From contig JANYGK010000048.1 in assembly GCA_025362395.1 (NCBI GenBank), forward strand, positions 1 to 64,000: DNA of 64,000 nucleotides. Direction: 5' to 3'. Of this stretch, positions 33,466-41,842 are shown in pieces. Source of the stretch: Bacteroidota bacterium. GTDB taxonomy: Bacteria; Bacteroidota; Bacteroidia; B-17B0; Aurantibacillaceae. Both the position numbers and the translations under genes were made by a program. The notes beneath the pieces were generated by a model. The model had not been told where the DNA came from. It worked only from the letters and a program-made list of their open reading frames with translations, and ran no database searches. Positions within the stretch are counted from its first letter, which is position 1. The number at the start of each line of letters is the position of its first letter.

Positions 33466-34122
33466 ACTCGAAATAGACAACATTTATTTAGAATTCGACT
33501 TGCGAAAAATACTATCGGATGTATATATTAAATGCGAAACCGGTAAAATAACAGGCTTGCTGGGAAGAAATGGCGATGGCAAATCATGCTTAATGAATAT
33601 TATTAACGGCAGCCTCGAACCTCAAAGTAAGTCGATCCGTTTCGATAGTGTTTTTACACCATTCCCATTTAAAAAGCCGGGGCTGCTTTTGTATTTACCG
33701 CAGTTTAATTTTATTCCGGGCCATTTAACGTTAAGAAGAATTTTAAAGATTTCAATATTGCCTTTGAAGAATTTGAAAACAGGTTTCCTGATATCGGCTT
33801 CAATTACAAAGCACCTATAAACCAATTATCGGGTGGACAGCGACGTATTGTAGAAATAATGATTATTGTGAAATCAAAAACACAATTTGTTTTATTGGAT
33901 GAACCCTTTTCACATATTATGCCTTTACATATAGAGAAAATAAAAGAACTATTAACGGAAGAAAAACAACACAAAGGCATCCTTGTAACAGACCACATGT
34001 ACAGGCACATTACATCCATAAGTGATAACCTCTATGTTTTAACCAATGGCAAAACACATCTTACAAAAAGTATTTCTGATATTGAACGGTTGGGATATGC
34101 AAAGATTGATACAAACCTATAA
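33458..34122 (+). pseudogene. ABC transporter ATP-binding protein, disrupted by a frameshift
   Basis: The first frame (33458-33820) encodes the Walker A motif GLLGRNGDGKSCL, then loses coherence after FIPGHLTLRRI. From about 33742 the -1 frame continues sensibly (KDFNIAFEEFENRFPD), with signature LSGGQRR and Walker B FVLLDEPF, to the stop at 34122. One missing T in the run at 33741-33744 would explain it. The intact product would be about 220 residues with all ATPase motifs. Either a real pseudogene or a homopolymer sequencing error. The Q-loop region LYLPQFNF precedes the break. Confidence 0.8.
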
Positions 34123-34165
34123 GTGTGAGGCGACACTAACGCGATTTCAGCAACACTAATTGTAT

Positions 34166-34228
34166 TTTAAAATCAACTCACTCATTTAAAAGCGTATTTC
34201 ACTTATTTAAAATCAACTTTCACTCATT
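34166..34228. repeat. Direct repeat upstream of the sigma factor gene
   Basis: TTTAAAATCAACT followed by CACTCATT appears at 34166-34186 and again at 34206-34228, 40 bp apart (the second with two extra T). It lies 130-190 bp before the sigma gene start, possibly a regulator site or chance in AT-rich DNA. The rest of 34123-34357 shows nothing else. Confidence 0.4.
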
Positions 34229-34357
34229 GTAATGAAAAAATTCACCCTTGAGGATCAAATGCTTAAGTGCAATTGGTAATTTATTTTGTTTTTGAGTGTA
34301 ACTATTTATCGGATTTTGTATTATAACCTCATAATGCTTTTAAACGCAGCTTATTAT

Positions 34358-34933
34358 ATGGATTTTTCACCGCGATACCATCATACCGCCGAAATGTTGC
34401 AAACCGAGCAACAAATTATTGAGGCTGCGAAACAAAACCCCGAACACTTTGGGCCTTTGTACGATAAATATTACAAACAAATTTTTGGTTATGTATACCA
34501 ACGTATGGAAGATAAGGAAACCGCCTTTGATTTAACTGCCCAAGTATTTTTAAAAGCGCTTACCAATATCGAAAAATACGAATATAAGGGTGTGCCTTTT
34601 GCAAGCTGGTTATATCGTATTGCTCATAGCGAAGTCATGCAGCTATTCAGAACTAAAAAAAATTTGAAAACAGTTAATGCAGACATTAGCGATTTAAGAA
34701 ATATTTGTGAGGAAGTGGAAGAGGAATACATGGAACAATACAAAGGAATTTTAATGACAGTTATTAAAGAATTGCCTGAAGATGACCTACAATTGGTAGA
34801 AATGCGTTTCTTTGAAAAAAGGCCCTTTAAAGAAATTGCAGAAATATTAAATATTACTGAAACCAATGCTAAAGTAAAACTGTATAGAATACTGGAACGG
34901 GTAAAAAAAACGCTGACAAAAAAATCTAAATAA
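34358..34933 (+). CDS. ECF-type RNA polymerase sigma factor
   Basis: The 191-residue protein has region 2 (FGPLYDKYYKQIFGYVYQR ... FDLTAQVFLKAL, then PFASWLYRIAHSEVMQLFR; about residues 30-100) and region 4 (LPEDDLQLVEMRFFEKRPFKEIAEILNITETNAKVKLYRIL, about 145-185). MDFSPRYHH is chosen as the start; ATG 34334 would add eight residues and TTG 34286 more. It directs RNA polymerase to a stress or envelope regulon, probably including its own operon. The next gene, a single-pass membrane protein, starts 6 nt later and is the likely anti-sigma factor. Confidence 0.9.
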   Translation: MDFSPRYHHTAEMLQTEQQIIEAAKQNPEHFGPLYDKYYKQIFGYVYQRMEDKETAFDLTAQVFLKALTNIEKYEYKGVPFASWLYRIAHSEVMQLFRTKKNLKTVNADISDLRNICEEVEEEYMEQYKGILMTVIKELPEDDLQLVEMRFFEKRPFKEIAEILNITETNAKVKLYRILERVKKTLTKKSK

Positions 34934-34939
34934 GAGATA

Positions 34940-36721
34940 ATGGAACCAAACTTTAACCTTAACAGGCCGCCGATTAGTGATGAAGAAATAAATTCTAAAA
35001 AAGATTTTGGGGAACTCGTCAATAAATTTAAAAAGCAGAGTATTGAAAAGGCCCGAAGCGATGTTAACTTTTTTAAAAAGAAAAAGGTCACGTACTCGGC
35101 CATTATAGCAGGTGTAGCTGTTATTTGCACCATTACATATTTTTCAGTATTTAAAAAAAATCCACCAAAAGAAACATCAAATGATAAAATAATTACTATA
35201 CAACACCAGCATACAAATTTCAAAAACACTAAGCTTAATAAAGCTTTTATTGCGCCACCTATTGCTAAATTAAATATTCCCTACACTGCTTATAAAATAA
35301 ATGCGGACCAAGGCGCAACCATTACACATAAAACACATTCAAAAATTATAGTTCCTAAAAAAGCTTTTATTAATAAGCAAGGGCAGGATATTGTCGGCGA
35401 TGTGGAGATCCGCTACAGGGAATTTCATAATCAGGCAGATATTATTGTAAGCGGCATTCCTATGGCTTATGACAGTGCGGGCATTAAAACATATCTCGAA
35501 AGCGCCGGTATGATAGACATCAGGGGGTACCAAAATAATGAACCTGTTTTTATTAAACCCAATAAAACTATTACTGTTGAATTTGAATCAGAACACACCG
35601 CCGATAAATATAATATGTATGTATTAGATACGGTTGCGAGAAATTGGGTGTATACCGGAAGAGACAATTCTTTGAAGAGACCTGATGGAGATAAAAAGAT
35701 AATGGGATTAAAAAGACAAAAAGAGCAGGAAGTAGTTGAGTCGCCTAAAACAAAAGAGTTGCAAAAACAGATCGATGCCATTCCTCCCAAAATTGAAAAT
35801 GAGAAAATAGGCTATGAGAAAAAAGTAAAGCAACTGTGTAAAATTTCTGCTCCTTTAAAACCTACGAAGGCCACATCGGGCAGACAGCAATTTCAGTTGG
35901 ATGTAAATTATAAAGAGTTTCCTGAGCTGGAAGCCTTTAAAAATGCCATGTTTGAGGTAGGTACAGAAAACAAAAACTATACTGCGGATTTTGCAAAGAT
36001 AACTTGGACCAGTGCGGAGATAAAAGAAGGTCCTCAAAAAGGAAAAAACTATTTATTGATCTTAACGCAAATAAACAGGGTTGAACAACTGGTTGTGTAT
36101 CCTGCTTTAACGGGTGCTAATTATGATAACGCCTTGAAAGCATACGAAGCTAAATTTGATGCTTACAAAAATTTAGCGACAAAACGCGAAGCCAACGAAA
36201 AGAAACTAAAAGAAGAATTTGAAGAAAGACAAGCTAAGTTTATTGCAGAGAATAAAAAGTTATACGAAGAGCTCACGAAGGAACGTATTCGCCTTAATAT
36301 AGCGCAAGAGCAGAGACAAAATGAACAAATGGCTTCGTTTACCAATTCACAAAAAGTAACACGCATTTTTCAAATAAGCAGCTTTGGTATTTGTAACTCC
36401 GACTGCCCCGCTAAAATGCCCCAAGAAGCAAAGATGAATCCTGTATTCTTAGTAAACGACGGGGCCTCTTTTATTACACCGGGGGCAGTTTATTTGGTTT
36501 GTCATACTAAAAACCTTGTATACAATTTTTCTTATGAGCCTATATCATATAATCCAAGGGAAGAATATACAGTTTGTGTAATGTCGAAAGGTAAACTGTT
36601 TATTTGTGATAAAGTAACTTTCAATAAATGTATAGCGGATAACCAAAATAAAATTCCGGTGAAAGAATTAGGTGAAGATGCAAATGACGCACACGACTTA
36701 AAAATAGCATTAGGAATTTAA
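34940..36721 (+). CDS. Single-pass membrane protein, candidate anti-sigma factor
   Basis: The 593-residue protein has an N-terminal cytoplasmic segment of about 50 residues (SDEEINSKKDFGELVNKFKKQ), one transmembrane helix (about 51-71), and a large extracytoplasmic part. This part has a beta-rich domain (about 110-235, KIIVPKKAFINKQGQDIVGDVEIRYREF), a charged linker and a coiled coil (about 390-460). The arrangement and the 6-nt distance to an ECF sigma gene suggest a sigma regulator, but no zinc-binding anti-sigma motif is seen. Family not recognised. Confidence 0.6.
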   Translation: MEPNFNLNRPPISDEEINSKKDFGELVNKFKKQSIEKARSDVNFFKKKKVTYSAIIAGVAVICTITYFSVFKKNPPKETSNDKIITIQHQHTNFKNTKLNKAFIAPPIAKLNIPYTAYKINADQGATITHKTHSKIIVPKKAFINKQGQDIVGDVEIRYREFHNQADIIVSGIPMAYDSAGIKTYLESAGMIDIRGYQNNEPVFIKPNKTITVEFESEHTADKYNMYVLDTVARNWVYTGRDNSLKRPDGDKKIMGLKRQKEQEVVESPKTKELQKQIDAIPPKIENEKIGYEKKVKQLCKISAPLKPTKATSGRQQFQLDVNYKEFPELEAFKNAMFEVGTENKNYTADFAKITWTSAEIKEGPQKGKNYLLILTQINRVEQLVVYPALTGANYDNALKAYEAKFDAYKNLATKREANEKKLKEEFEERQAKFIAENKKLYEELTKERIRLNIAQEQRQNEQMASFTNSQKVTRIFQISSFGICNSDCPAKMPQEAKMNPVFLVNDGASFITPGAVYLVCHTKNLVYNFSYEPISYNPREEYTVCVMSKGKLFICDKVTFNKCIADNQNKIPVKELGEDANDAHDLKIALGI

Positions 36722-36742
36722 ATTAAACTTAAAAACAATTTT

Positions 36743-37525
36743 ATGAAAACACTATTTACAACAATAGTCTTAGCATTGCTATGCTTATCGTTTATCAAAA
36801 CAAAACGATTTATTCCACCGGGGACAGTGCAGATCAGCGATACCTTGTTTGCCGATAAAACAGAAGTTACTAACTCTAGCTGGCAGGAATATGAATTCAG
36901 CATTAAAAAAATGTACGGTGCAAATTCGAAAGAACATTTAGCAACCTTACCCGATACTGTATGTTGGAGAGATAAATTATCTTACAATGAGCCTTATGTA
37001 CACTATTATTACAGGCACCCGGCATACAAAGATTTTCCTATTGTAGGTATAAGTTATGAGCAGGCCGTAGCATTTTGTAAATGGCGGACTGAAAAAGTAA
37101 AAACATTTTTATCAATAAAAAAAGATTTTAAAGATCAAAGCTTCTATTACAGGCTGCCTACAAAAGTTGAATGGAAATTCTTTGCAGAATCATCTGACAT
37201 ATTTTTAGATAATGACGGTAAAGACGCAAAAGGCAATGCCCGTTCAAATTTCATATGCCTGCAAAGTAACAGGGATGCCGCCTCACCTAACGGTCGTTAT
37301 GCAGATGTAACAGCACCCGTATATTCATATCTCCCCAATGCTTTAAAAATTTATAATACTGTTGGTAATGTAGCCGAAATGATCTCTGAAAAAGGAATTT
37401 GTAAAGGCGGTGGTTGGAGGAACATGCCGGAAGAGTGTAGGATCGGGAAAGATATGGAGTACACAAAACCTGCTTCATGGATTGGGTTTAGATGTGTATG
37501 CATTGTAAAGGGCAGTACATTTTAA
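36743..37525 (+). CDS. SUMF1/FGE-like protein, probably non-catalytic
   Basis: The 260-residue secreted protein has a signal sequence (MKTLFTTIVLALLCLSFI) and one formylglycine-generating-enzyme-type domain: FADKTEVTNSSWQEYEF, PIVGISYEQAVAFCKWRTEK, YYRLPTKVEWKFFAES, VGNVAEMISEKGICKGGGWR and SWIGFRCVCI. The paired active-site cysteines of true FGE enzymes are not in the usual places, so it is likely a structural or binding relative, like GldK of the T9SS. It is the third gene of the sigma factor operon (21-nt gap). Confidence 0.82.
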   Translation: MKTLFTTIVLALLCLSFIKTKRFIPPGTVQISDTLFADKTEVTNSSWQEYEFSIKKMYGANSKEHLATLPDTVCWRDKLSYNEPYVHYYYRHPAYKDFPIVGISYEQAVAFCKWRTEKVKTFLSIKKDFKDQSFYYRLPTKVEWKFFAESSDIFLDNDGKDAKGNARSNFICLQSNRDAASPNGRYADVTAPVYSYLPNALKIYNTVGNVAEMISEKGICKGGGWRNMPEECRIGKDMEYTKPASWIGFRCVCIVKGSTF

Positions 37526-37526
37526 T

Positions 37527-37581
37527 GTCATACTAAACTTGATTCAGGATCTAATGAGATGCTGAATCAAGTTCAGCATCG
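37527..37581. terminator. Large imperfect palindrome with two alternative hairpins
   Basis: AACTTGATTCAG (37536-37547) pairs with CTGAATCAAGTT (37562-37573), 12 of 12. The right half also pairs with itself: GATGCTGAA (37558-37566) with TTCAGCATC (37572-37580). The two foldings exclude each other. It sits between convergent genes, so it may serve as a two-way transcription stop; it also resembles dispersed palindromic repeats. Confidence 0.5.
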
Positions 37582-37595
37582 TAACAATTAAGGGT

Positions 37596-38714
37596 TTAAT
37601 TTTCAAGCAATTCCACCAGTAACTCAATTTCCTGTTTTGTATTGAAAGAATGTAAACAAATGCGAACTCGCTCTTGACCTTCTTTAACAGTAGGGCTTTT
37701 AATGGCTTTTACAAATAAGTTATGCTCACTGCATTTCTCTTCCAATAGTTGTACGGCTTTATTACCTTGGATCAATTTACAGTGAATGGAACTCATACTG
37801 TTTATAAATGAAGGTTGAGAGTTTATGAGCGTATTAAAATAATGAATGTTTATTTTTAATTTTTCAATTTCCGGTGTATGTTCAAGTAAACTATATCCTG
37901 CTTTAACAGCCGCCAAACCATGCTCAGGCATAGCAGTAGTATAAATAAAGGAACGCGAAAAATTAATTAAATAATTTCTTAATTCTTCACTTCCAACAAT
38001 TGCTGCACCGTGGCAGCCCATCGCTTTTCCATAAGTATAAATGCGTGCAAAACAATCCGATTCGATATCCAACTCTTCACATAAGCCACGTCCGTTTTTA
38101 CCAAACACACCAATGGCATGGGCTTCATCAACTATTAAATGCGCGCTGCTTTCTCTGCAAAGATCTACAATCTCTTTTAAAGGAGCACAGTCTCCGTCCA
38201 TAGAATAAACACTTTCCACCACCACATAAATTTCTTTATACGTATTTTTATGTCTTGCAATAAGCTCTGTTAATGCAGGTATATCATTATGTTTAAATTT
38301 ATAATTAACAGCGTAACTTAAACGGATACCGTCAATTAAAGACGCATGAATTAACTCATCGCTTAAGATGAGATCTCCTTTTTGCGGCACACACGATAAT
38401 AAGCCAAGGTTGGCATCATAGCCTGAATTGTAAATTAATGCTGCTTCAGTATTATGAAACAATGCGATTTGTTTCTCTGTTTCTTCATACAAAAAAGAAT
38501 TCCCGCTGATTAAGCGCGAACCTGTAGAGCCTGTTTTTTTTGATAATGAAAATTTATTGAAATCAGATAATATACCGGTTGATGAAAATCCTAAATAATC
38601 ATTGCTTGCAAAATCAATAGAGGGAACGTTTATTTTAAGCGAACGGAGAAATCCTTTTTCCCTGCGTTGCTCAAGAAGTGCCGTCAATGCATTAGGAAAA
38701 TGGGAGTGAAGCAT
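37596..38714 (-). CDS. bioF: 8-amino-7-oxononanoate synthase-like aminotransferase
   Basis: The 372-residue PLP enzyme of the alpha-oxoamine synthase family has IDFASNDYLGFSS near the start, FHNTEAALIYNSGYDANLGLL, VVESVYSMDGDCAPL, LIVDEAHAIGVFGKNGRG with the PLP Asp and His, and YTYGKAMGCHG with the Schiff-base lysine. In biotin synthesis it joins pimeloyl-ACP/CoA and alanine. The bioB gene two positions upstream supports bioF over other oxoamine synthases. Its ATG overlaps the stop of the WG-repeat gene by one base (TAATG), implying coupled translation. Confidence 0.9.
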   Translation of the reverse strand: MLHSHFPNALTALLEQRREKGFLRSLKINVPSIDFASNDYLGFSSTGILSDFNKFSLSKKTGSTGSRLISGNSFLYEETEKQIALFHNTEAALIYNSGYDANLGLLSCVPQKGDLILSDELIHASLIDGIRLSYAVNYKFKHNDIPALTELIARHKNTYKEIYVVVESVYSMDGDCAPLKEIVDLCRESSAHLIVDEAHAIGVFGKNGRGLCEELDIESDCFARIYTYGKAMGCHGAAIVGSEELRNYLINFSRSFIYTTAMPEHGLAAVKAGYSLLEHTPEIEKLKINIHYFNTLINSQPSFINSMSSIHCKLIQGNKAVQLLEEKCSEHNLFVKAIKSPTVKEGQERVRICLHSFNTKQEIELLVELLEN

Positions 38715-39187
38715 TAATTATTCGGTTTAATCAGAACTTCTGTTTTATCAGGATTAATTGCTTTGATTACTCCGTTATTCTCCACTTTTAATTTTTCGTA
38801 TTTCATATCAACAACCACTTTTCCTTGCTTGTTAACCACACCGCAGAGACCTCCTTTCCTTATAACAGCGTTATTTCCGTGAAAGTGACTGATGTAATCG
38901 TATTGGTTATCAACGATCACTTTTCCTGTATTATCAATAATTCCTACCAAATCTTTTTTGCGCGTAAAAGCAACGCCGTCTTTCATAAAATCTGAAATAT
39001 GATCATACTCAGGCTTAACAATTTCTTTGCCTTCCATATTAATAACACCGGATAAACCACCTTTATGCACAACAGCCATGCCTTGGCTGAACTTCCCTAT
39101 TTTATCATATTTATTTGATATTTCAGCTGACTGTGCAAATGCAAACCGTGTCGTTAAAACTATAAGAAGTAAACAAATTTTTTTCAT
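38714..39187 (-). CDS. WG-repeat secreted protein
   Basis: The 157-residue protein has a signal peptide (MKKICLLLIVLTTRFAFAQ) and three WG-type repeats: KFSQGMAVVHKGGLSGVINMEGKEIVKPEYD, then FMKDGVAFTRKKDLVGIIDNTGKVIVDNQYD and HGNNAVIRKGGLCGVVNKQGKVVVDMKYE. The repeats form a beta-rich structure of unknown role in exported proteins. It lies between bioB and bioF on the same strand; bioF begins on its stop codon. No biotin-related motif is seen in it. Confidence 0.82.
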   Translation of the reverse strand: MKKICLLLIVLTTRFAFAQSAEISNKYDKIGKFSQGMAVVHKGGLSGVINMEGKEIVKPEYDHISDFMKDGVAFTRKKDLVGIIDNTGKVIVDNQYDYISHFHGNNAVIRKGGLCGVVNKQGKVVVDMKYEKLKVENNGVIKAINPDKTEVLIKPNN

Positions 39188-39215
39188 AGCAGAGATTTTA
39201 ATTTTGAATAAATGA

Positions 39216-40193
39216 TTACACTAATTCTTCTTTTAATGTATCGGTAAACGCTTTTTTGGTGGTTAACCCTAAAATGCTAAACATCTCCATATCCTGATTA
39301 TACAAAGGGTTTGGAGTCGTTAATAATTTTTCTCCGGCAAAAATTGAGTTAGCGCCCGCCATAAAACATAAGGCCTGCCCTTCCATGCTCATATTTAAAC
39401 GCCCTGCCGATAAACGAACCGCAGTTTTTGGTAATATGATACGCGTGGTAGCAATCATACGAATCATATCCCAAATTGGAACAGGAGGCTGATTTTCCAT
39501 CGGTGTCCCTTCTACAGCCACTAATGCGTTAATAGGAACTGATTCGGGTTGAGGACGAAGGATACTTAAGGTATATAACATTCCTACCCTGTCTTCAATT
39601 TTTTCTCCCATACCTATAATACCTCCCGAACATACTGTTAAACCTGCTTTGCGCACATTATTAATGGTATTTAAACGGTCGTCGTAATTACGGGTTGAGA
39701 TAATAGTGTTATAATTTTCTTCGCTTGTATCAATGTTGTGGTTGTAGGCATACAGTCCTGCATCCGCCAGTTTGCGAGCCTGCTCTTCTGTAACCATACC
39801 CAATGTAGCGCATACTTCCATGCCTTTGCTGTTAATGGTTTTTACCATATCCAACACCGTATCAAAATCCCGGTTATCACGTACTTCACGCCATGCCGCT
39901 CCTAAGCACATACGGCTTGCACCACCTGCCTTGGCATTATCCGCTGCATCATTTACTTCAGTTACACTCATTAATTTATGCACTTTTACTTCTGTATGGT
40001 AACGCGCCGCTTGAGGGCAATATGCGCAGTCTTCAGGACAACCGCCTGTTTTAATAGACAGTAAAGAGCTAACCTGAACCTCACCTACCGTATGGTGTTG
40101 TTTATGTACTTCTGATGCTTTATACATTAATTCCATTAATGGAGTGTTGTAAACATCCAAAATTTCCTGTTTTGTCCAATCTTTAATAGCCAT
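39216..40193 (-). CDS. bioB: Biotin synthase
   Basis: The 325-residue radical SAM enzyme has C52, C56 and C59 ([12 protein letters not shown]) for the [4Fe-4S] cluster, [27 protein letters not shown] and [10 protein letters not shown], and the C-terminal arginine region that binds the [2Fe-2S] cluster ([17 protein letters not shown]). It inserts sulfur into dethiobiotin. Length is normal. It appears to be the first gene of bioB-WG-bioF; bioA, bioC and bioD are not in the window. A full consensus promoter precedes it. Confidence 0.96.
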   Translation of the reverse strand: MAIKDWTKQEILDVYNTPLMELMYKASEVHKQHHTVGEVQVSSLLSIKTGGCPEDCAYCPQAARYHTEVKVHKLMSVTEVNDAADNAKAGGASRMCLGAAWREVRDNRDFDTVLDMVKTINSKGMEVCATLGMVTEEQARKLADAGLYAYNHNIDTSEENYNTIISTRNYDDRLNTINNVRKAGLTVCSGGIIGMGEKIEDRVGMLYTLSILRPQPESVPINALVAVEGTPMENQPPVPIWDMIRMIATTRIILPKTAVRLSAGRLNMSMEGQALCFMAGANSIFAGEKLLTTPNPLYNQDMEMFSILGLTTKKAFTDTLKEELV

Positions 40194-40212
40194 ATATGTT
40201 TTGTAGTTCTAA

Positions 40213-40243
40213 CAAATTTAATATAAATGGTACATATTACAAA
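40213..40243 (-). promoter_or_regulatory. Promoter of the bioB operon
   Basis: On the minus strand TTTG (40243-40240), a 19-nt spacer and TAAATTTG (40220-40213) match the Bacteroidota consensus completely. The leader to the bioB ATG would be about 15 nt. Confidence 0.7.
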
Positions 40244-40323
40244 ACCATAATTTTACAGAAAATCTGTTAGTAAATTCTGATTCCTAAAATGTGTCTTTTT
40301 AATATAAATCCGTTATTTGTTGT

Positions 40324-40599
40324 ATGATTAAAAAGCTTGCATTTATTCTATTAGTCTTATTTCTCGGTACTTTACCGGTAAAAGCTCAATTCAGCGAAAG
40401 TAAAGAGCGTAAAAAGATGTGGCGTAAGTCGAAACACCGCGGTAAAAACCGTGAAGCCTTTAATCCGTATCTGGAAAAAAAACAAAAAGATAAGCCAAGT
40501 TCAATTGAAGCTAAGTCAGAAAAAAAAGGATCAGAGAAAATGCGCAGTACTTATAAAAGAGAAAACAAACGCAAAAAGAAAAAGATGGGAACAAAATAA
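40324..40599 (+). CDS. Small secreted lysine-rich protein
   Basis: The 91-residue product has a signal peptide (MIKKLAFILLVLFLGTLPVKAQ) and a very basic mature part (SKERKKMWRKSKHRGKNREAFNPYLEKK, then many Lys) with the AFNPYL block that I recall in similar short Bacteroidota proteins. No function is known; it could bind polyanionic surfaces. It is divergent from bioB and convergent with the zinc-ribbon gene. Confidence 0.65.
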   Translation: MIKKLAFILLVLFLGTLPVKAQFSESKERKKMWRKSKHRGKNREAFNPYLEKKQKDKPSSIEAKSEKKGSEKMRSTYKRENKRKKKKMGTK

Positions 40600-40643
40600 C
40601 AATGATGCGGTAACTCTCATCATACAGTTCCTGTTCGAATACA

Positions 40644-41756
40644 TTACCTTTTCTGAAAAAAGAAAATAACAGTTCCCACCGCCGCTAATACAGCAATAAC
40701 CAGCAATACAATTTTTATGGCAGAATAAGGTCTTTCGCCCTGAACTTCACCGGTTCGCGCGTTTACTAAAAAACGATATACTTTATCTTTATACCTGTAA
40801 GAGCTTAACCACACCGGTAATAAAATATGCTTAAAGGTTATATCATTATACGTTGAATTTATGCTTTTAACTTGCTGCACATCACCCCCAATATCACTTT
40901 GCACAGTTGATCTTATAACAGGTTGGATCCGTTCTTTTGCTTTTTCGAATCCGGTTGTTAGGTCAACCTGATAGCTTTCAGTAATAAAACCGCTTAAGTA
41001 TTTATCATTATAAGATACTAACTCAGGCAAATCCCAAGGCTCTAATTCATTGGCCAGTTTTTCGGGTAACGATTTAGAAGAAACCACCAATACATCGTCA
41101 AACTCATTATGTACAGTTCCGCTTGCCGGATACCAATTGGTACGTTGTACCTGACGGGTTTGTGTTTTACCTTCGCTGTCCCTGTAAGTTTCTGTTACAT
41201 AATAATGTACGCCACGCATTCCTGTGTAATCAGACACTGTAGTGGTATCGTAAGTCCAGTAAGGCATGTAAAGCCCATTCAGTTTTTCGGCAGACTGTTG
41301 TGCGTATACTTTTAATTTATTGGGGGCAAACCATAATCCACCTGCCCAACTAATAAATTTTTGAGTGGCCTCTTTCCTGTCAACTTTAAAAGGCAATATA
41401 TAGGATGGCTTTATGACTGTAGAGGTTGACGCATTAGTTACCACTAAGGGCGTATCGCAATATGGGCAGGTGCTTGATGTTACATTTGGTTGTAAGGTGG
41501 TAGATGCTGCACAGTTAGTGCATTTTACGGTAACAATTTCCTGCTTAGCTTCTAAATGCGATCGCTCATTTAAAAAGCTTTCAAAATCATTTTCAATAAT
41601 CTCCGTTTGTTGTTTGGATTCTATTTCATTTTTAGCTCCGCAATATTCACAATTTAAATAGGAGGTTCCCGGTAAGTATTTTAAATTGGCACCGCAATCT
41701 TTACACTTAATAAAATTGCCGGTTTCAGCTGTTACTTCGTTAAAATCGTTTGCCAT
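40644..41756 (-). CDS. Zinc-ribbon membrane protein
   Basis: The 370-residue protein has two zinc ribbons: CKDCGANLKYLPGTSYLNCEYCGAKN (residues 18-43) and CTNCAASTTLQPNVTSSTCPYCDTPLV (about 79-105). A middle domain (about 120-330; LNGLYMPYWTYDTTT, YLSGFITESYQVDL) follows, and one transmembrane helix sits at the extreme C-terminus (about 345-365). Such proteins are common but uncharacterised and sometimes annotated as replication-factor-Y-like; no helicase motif is seen here. A membrane quality-control role would be speculation. Confidence 0.75.
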   Translation of the reverse strand: MANDFNEVTAETGNFIKCKDCGANLKYLPGTSYLNCEYCGAKNEIESKQQTEIIENDFESFLNERSHLEAKQEIVTVKCTNCAASTTLQPNVTSSTCPYCDTPLVVTNASTSTVIKPSYILPFKVDRKEATQKFISWAGGLWFAPNKLKVYAQQSAEKLNGLYMPYWTYDTTTVSDYTGMRGVHYYVTETYRDSEGKTQTRQVQRTNWYPASGTVHNEFDDVLVVSSKSLPEKLANELEPWDLPELVSYNDKYLSGFITESYQVDLTTGFEKAKERIQPVIRSTVQSDIGGDVQQVKSINSTYNDITFKHILLPVWLSSYRYKDKVYRFLVNARTGEVQGERPYSAIKIVLLVIAVLAAVGTVIFFFQKR

Positions 41757-41842
41757 ATAAAAATTATAATTGTTAAACTAATGTAAACATTTTTTTAAAT
41801 ACAATTAAAAATATAATTTTTACAAATAATATACAACGGTTT

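Noticed and set aside
33736-33750. Programmed -1 frameshift in the ABC ATPase
   Set aside because: No X-XXY-YYZ slippery heptamer and no obvious stimulatory hairpin at the switch point; a lost T in a homopolymer is simpler.
34624-35229. 201-residue minus-strand ORF over the sigma and membrane protein genes
   Set aside because: It runs antisense to two well supported genes and has hydrophobic low-complexity content with no recognisable motif.
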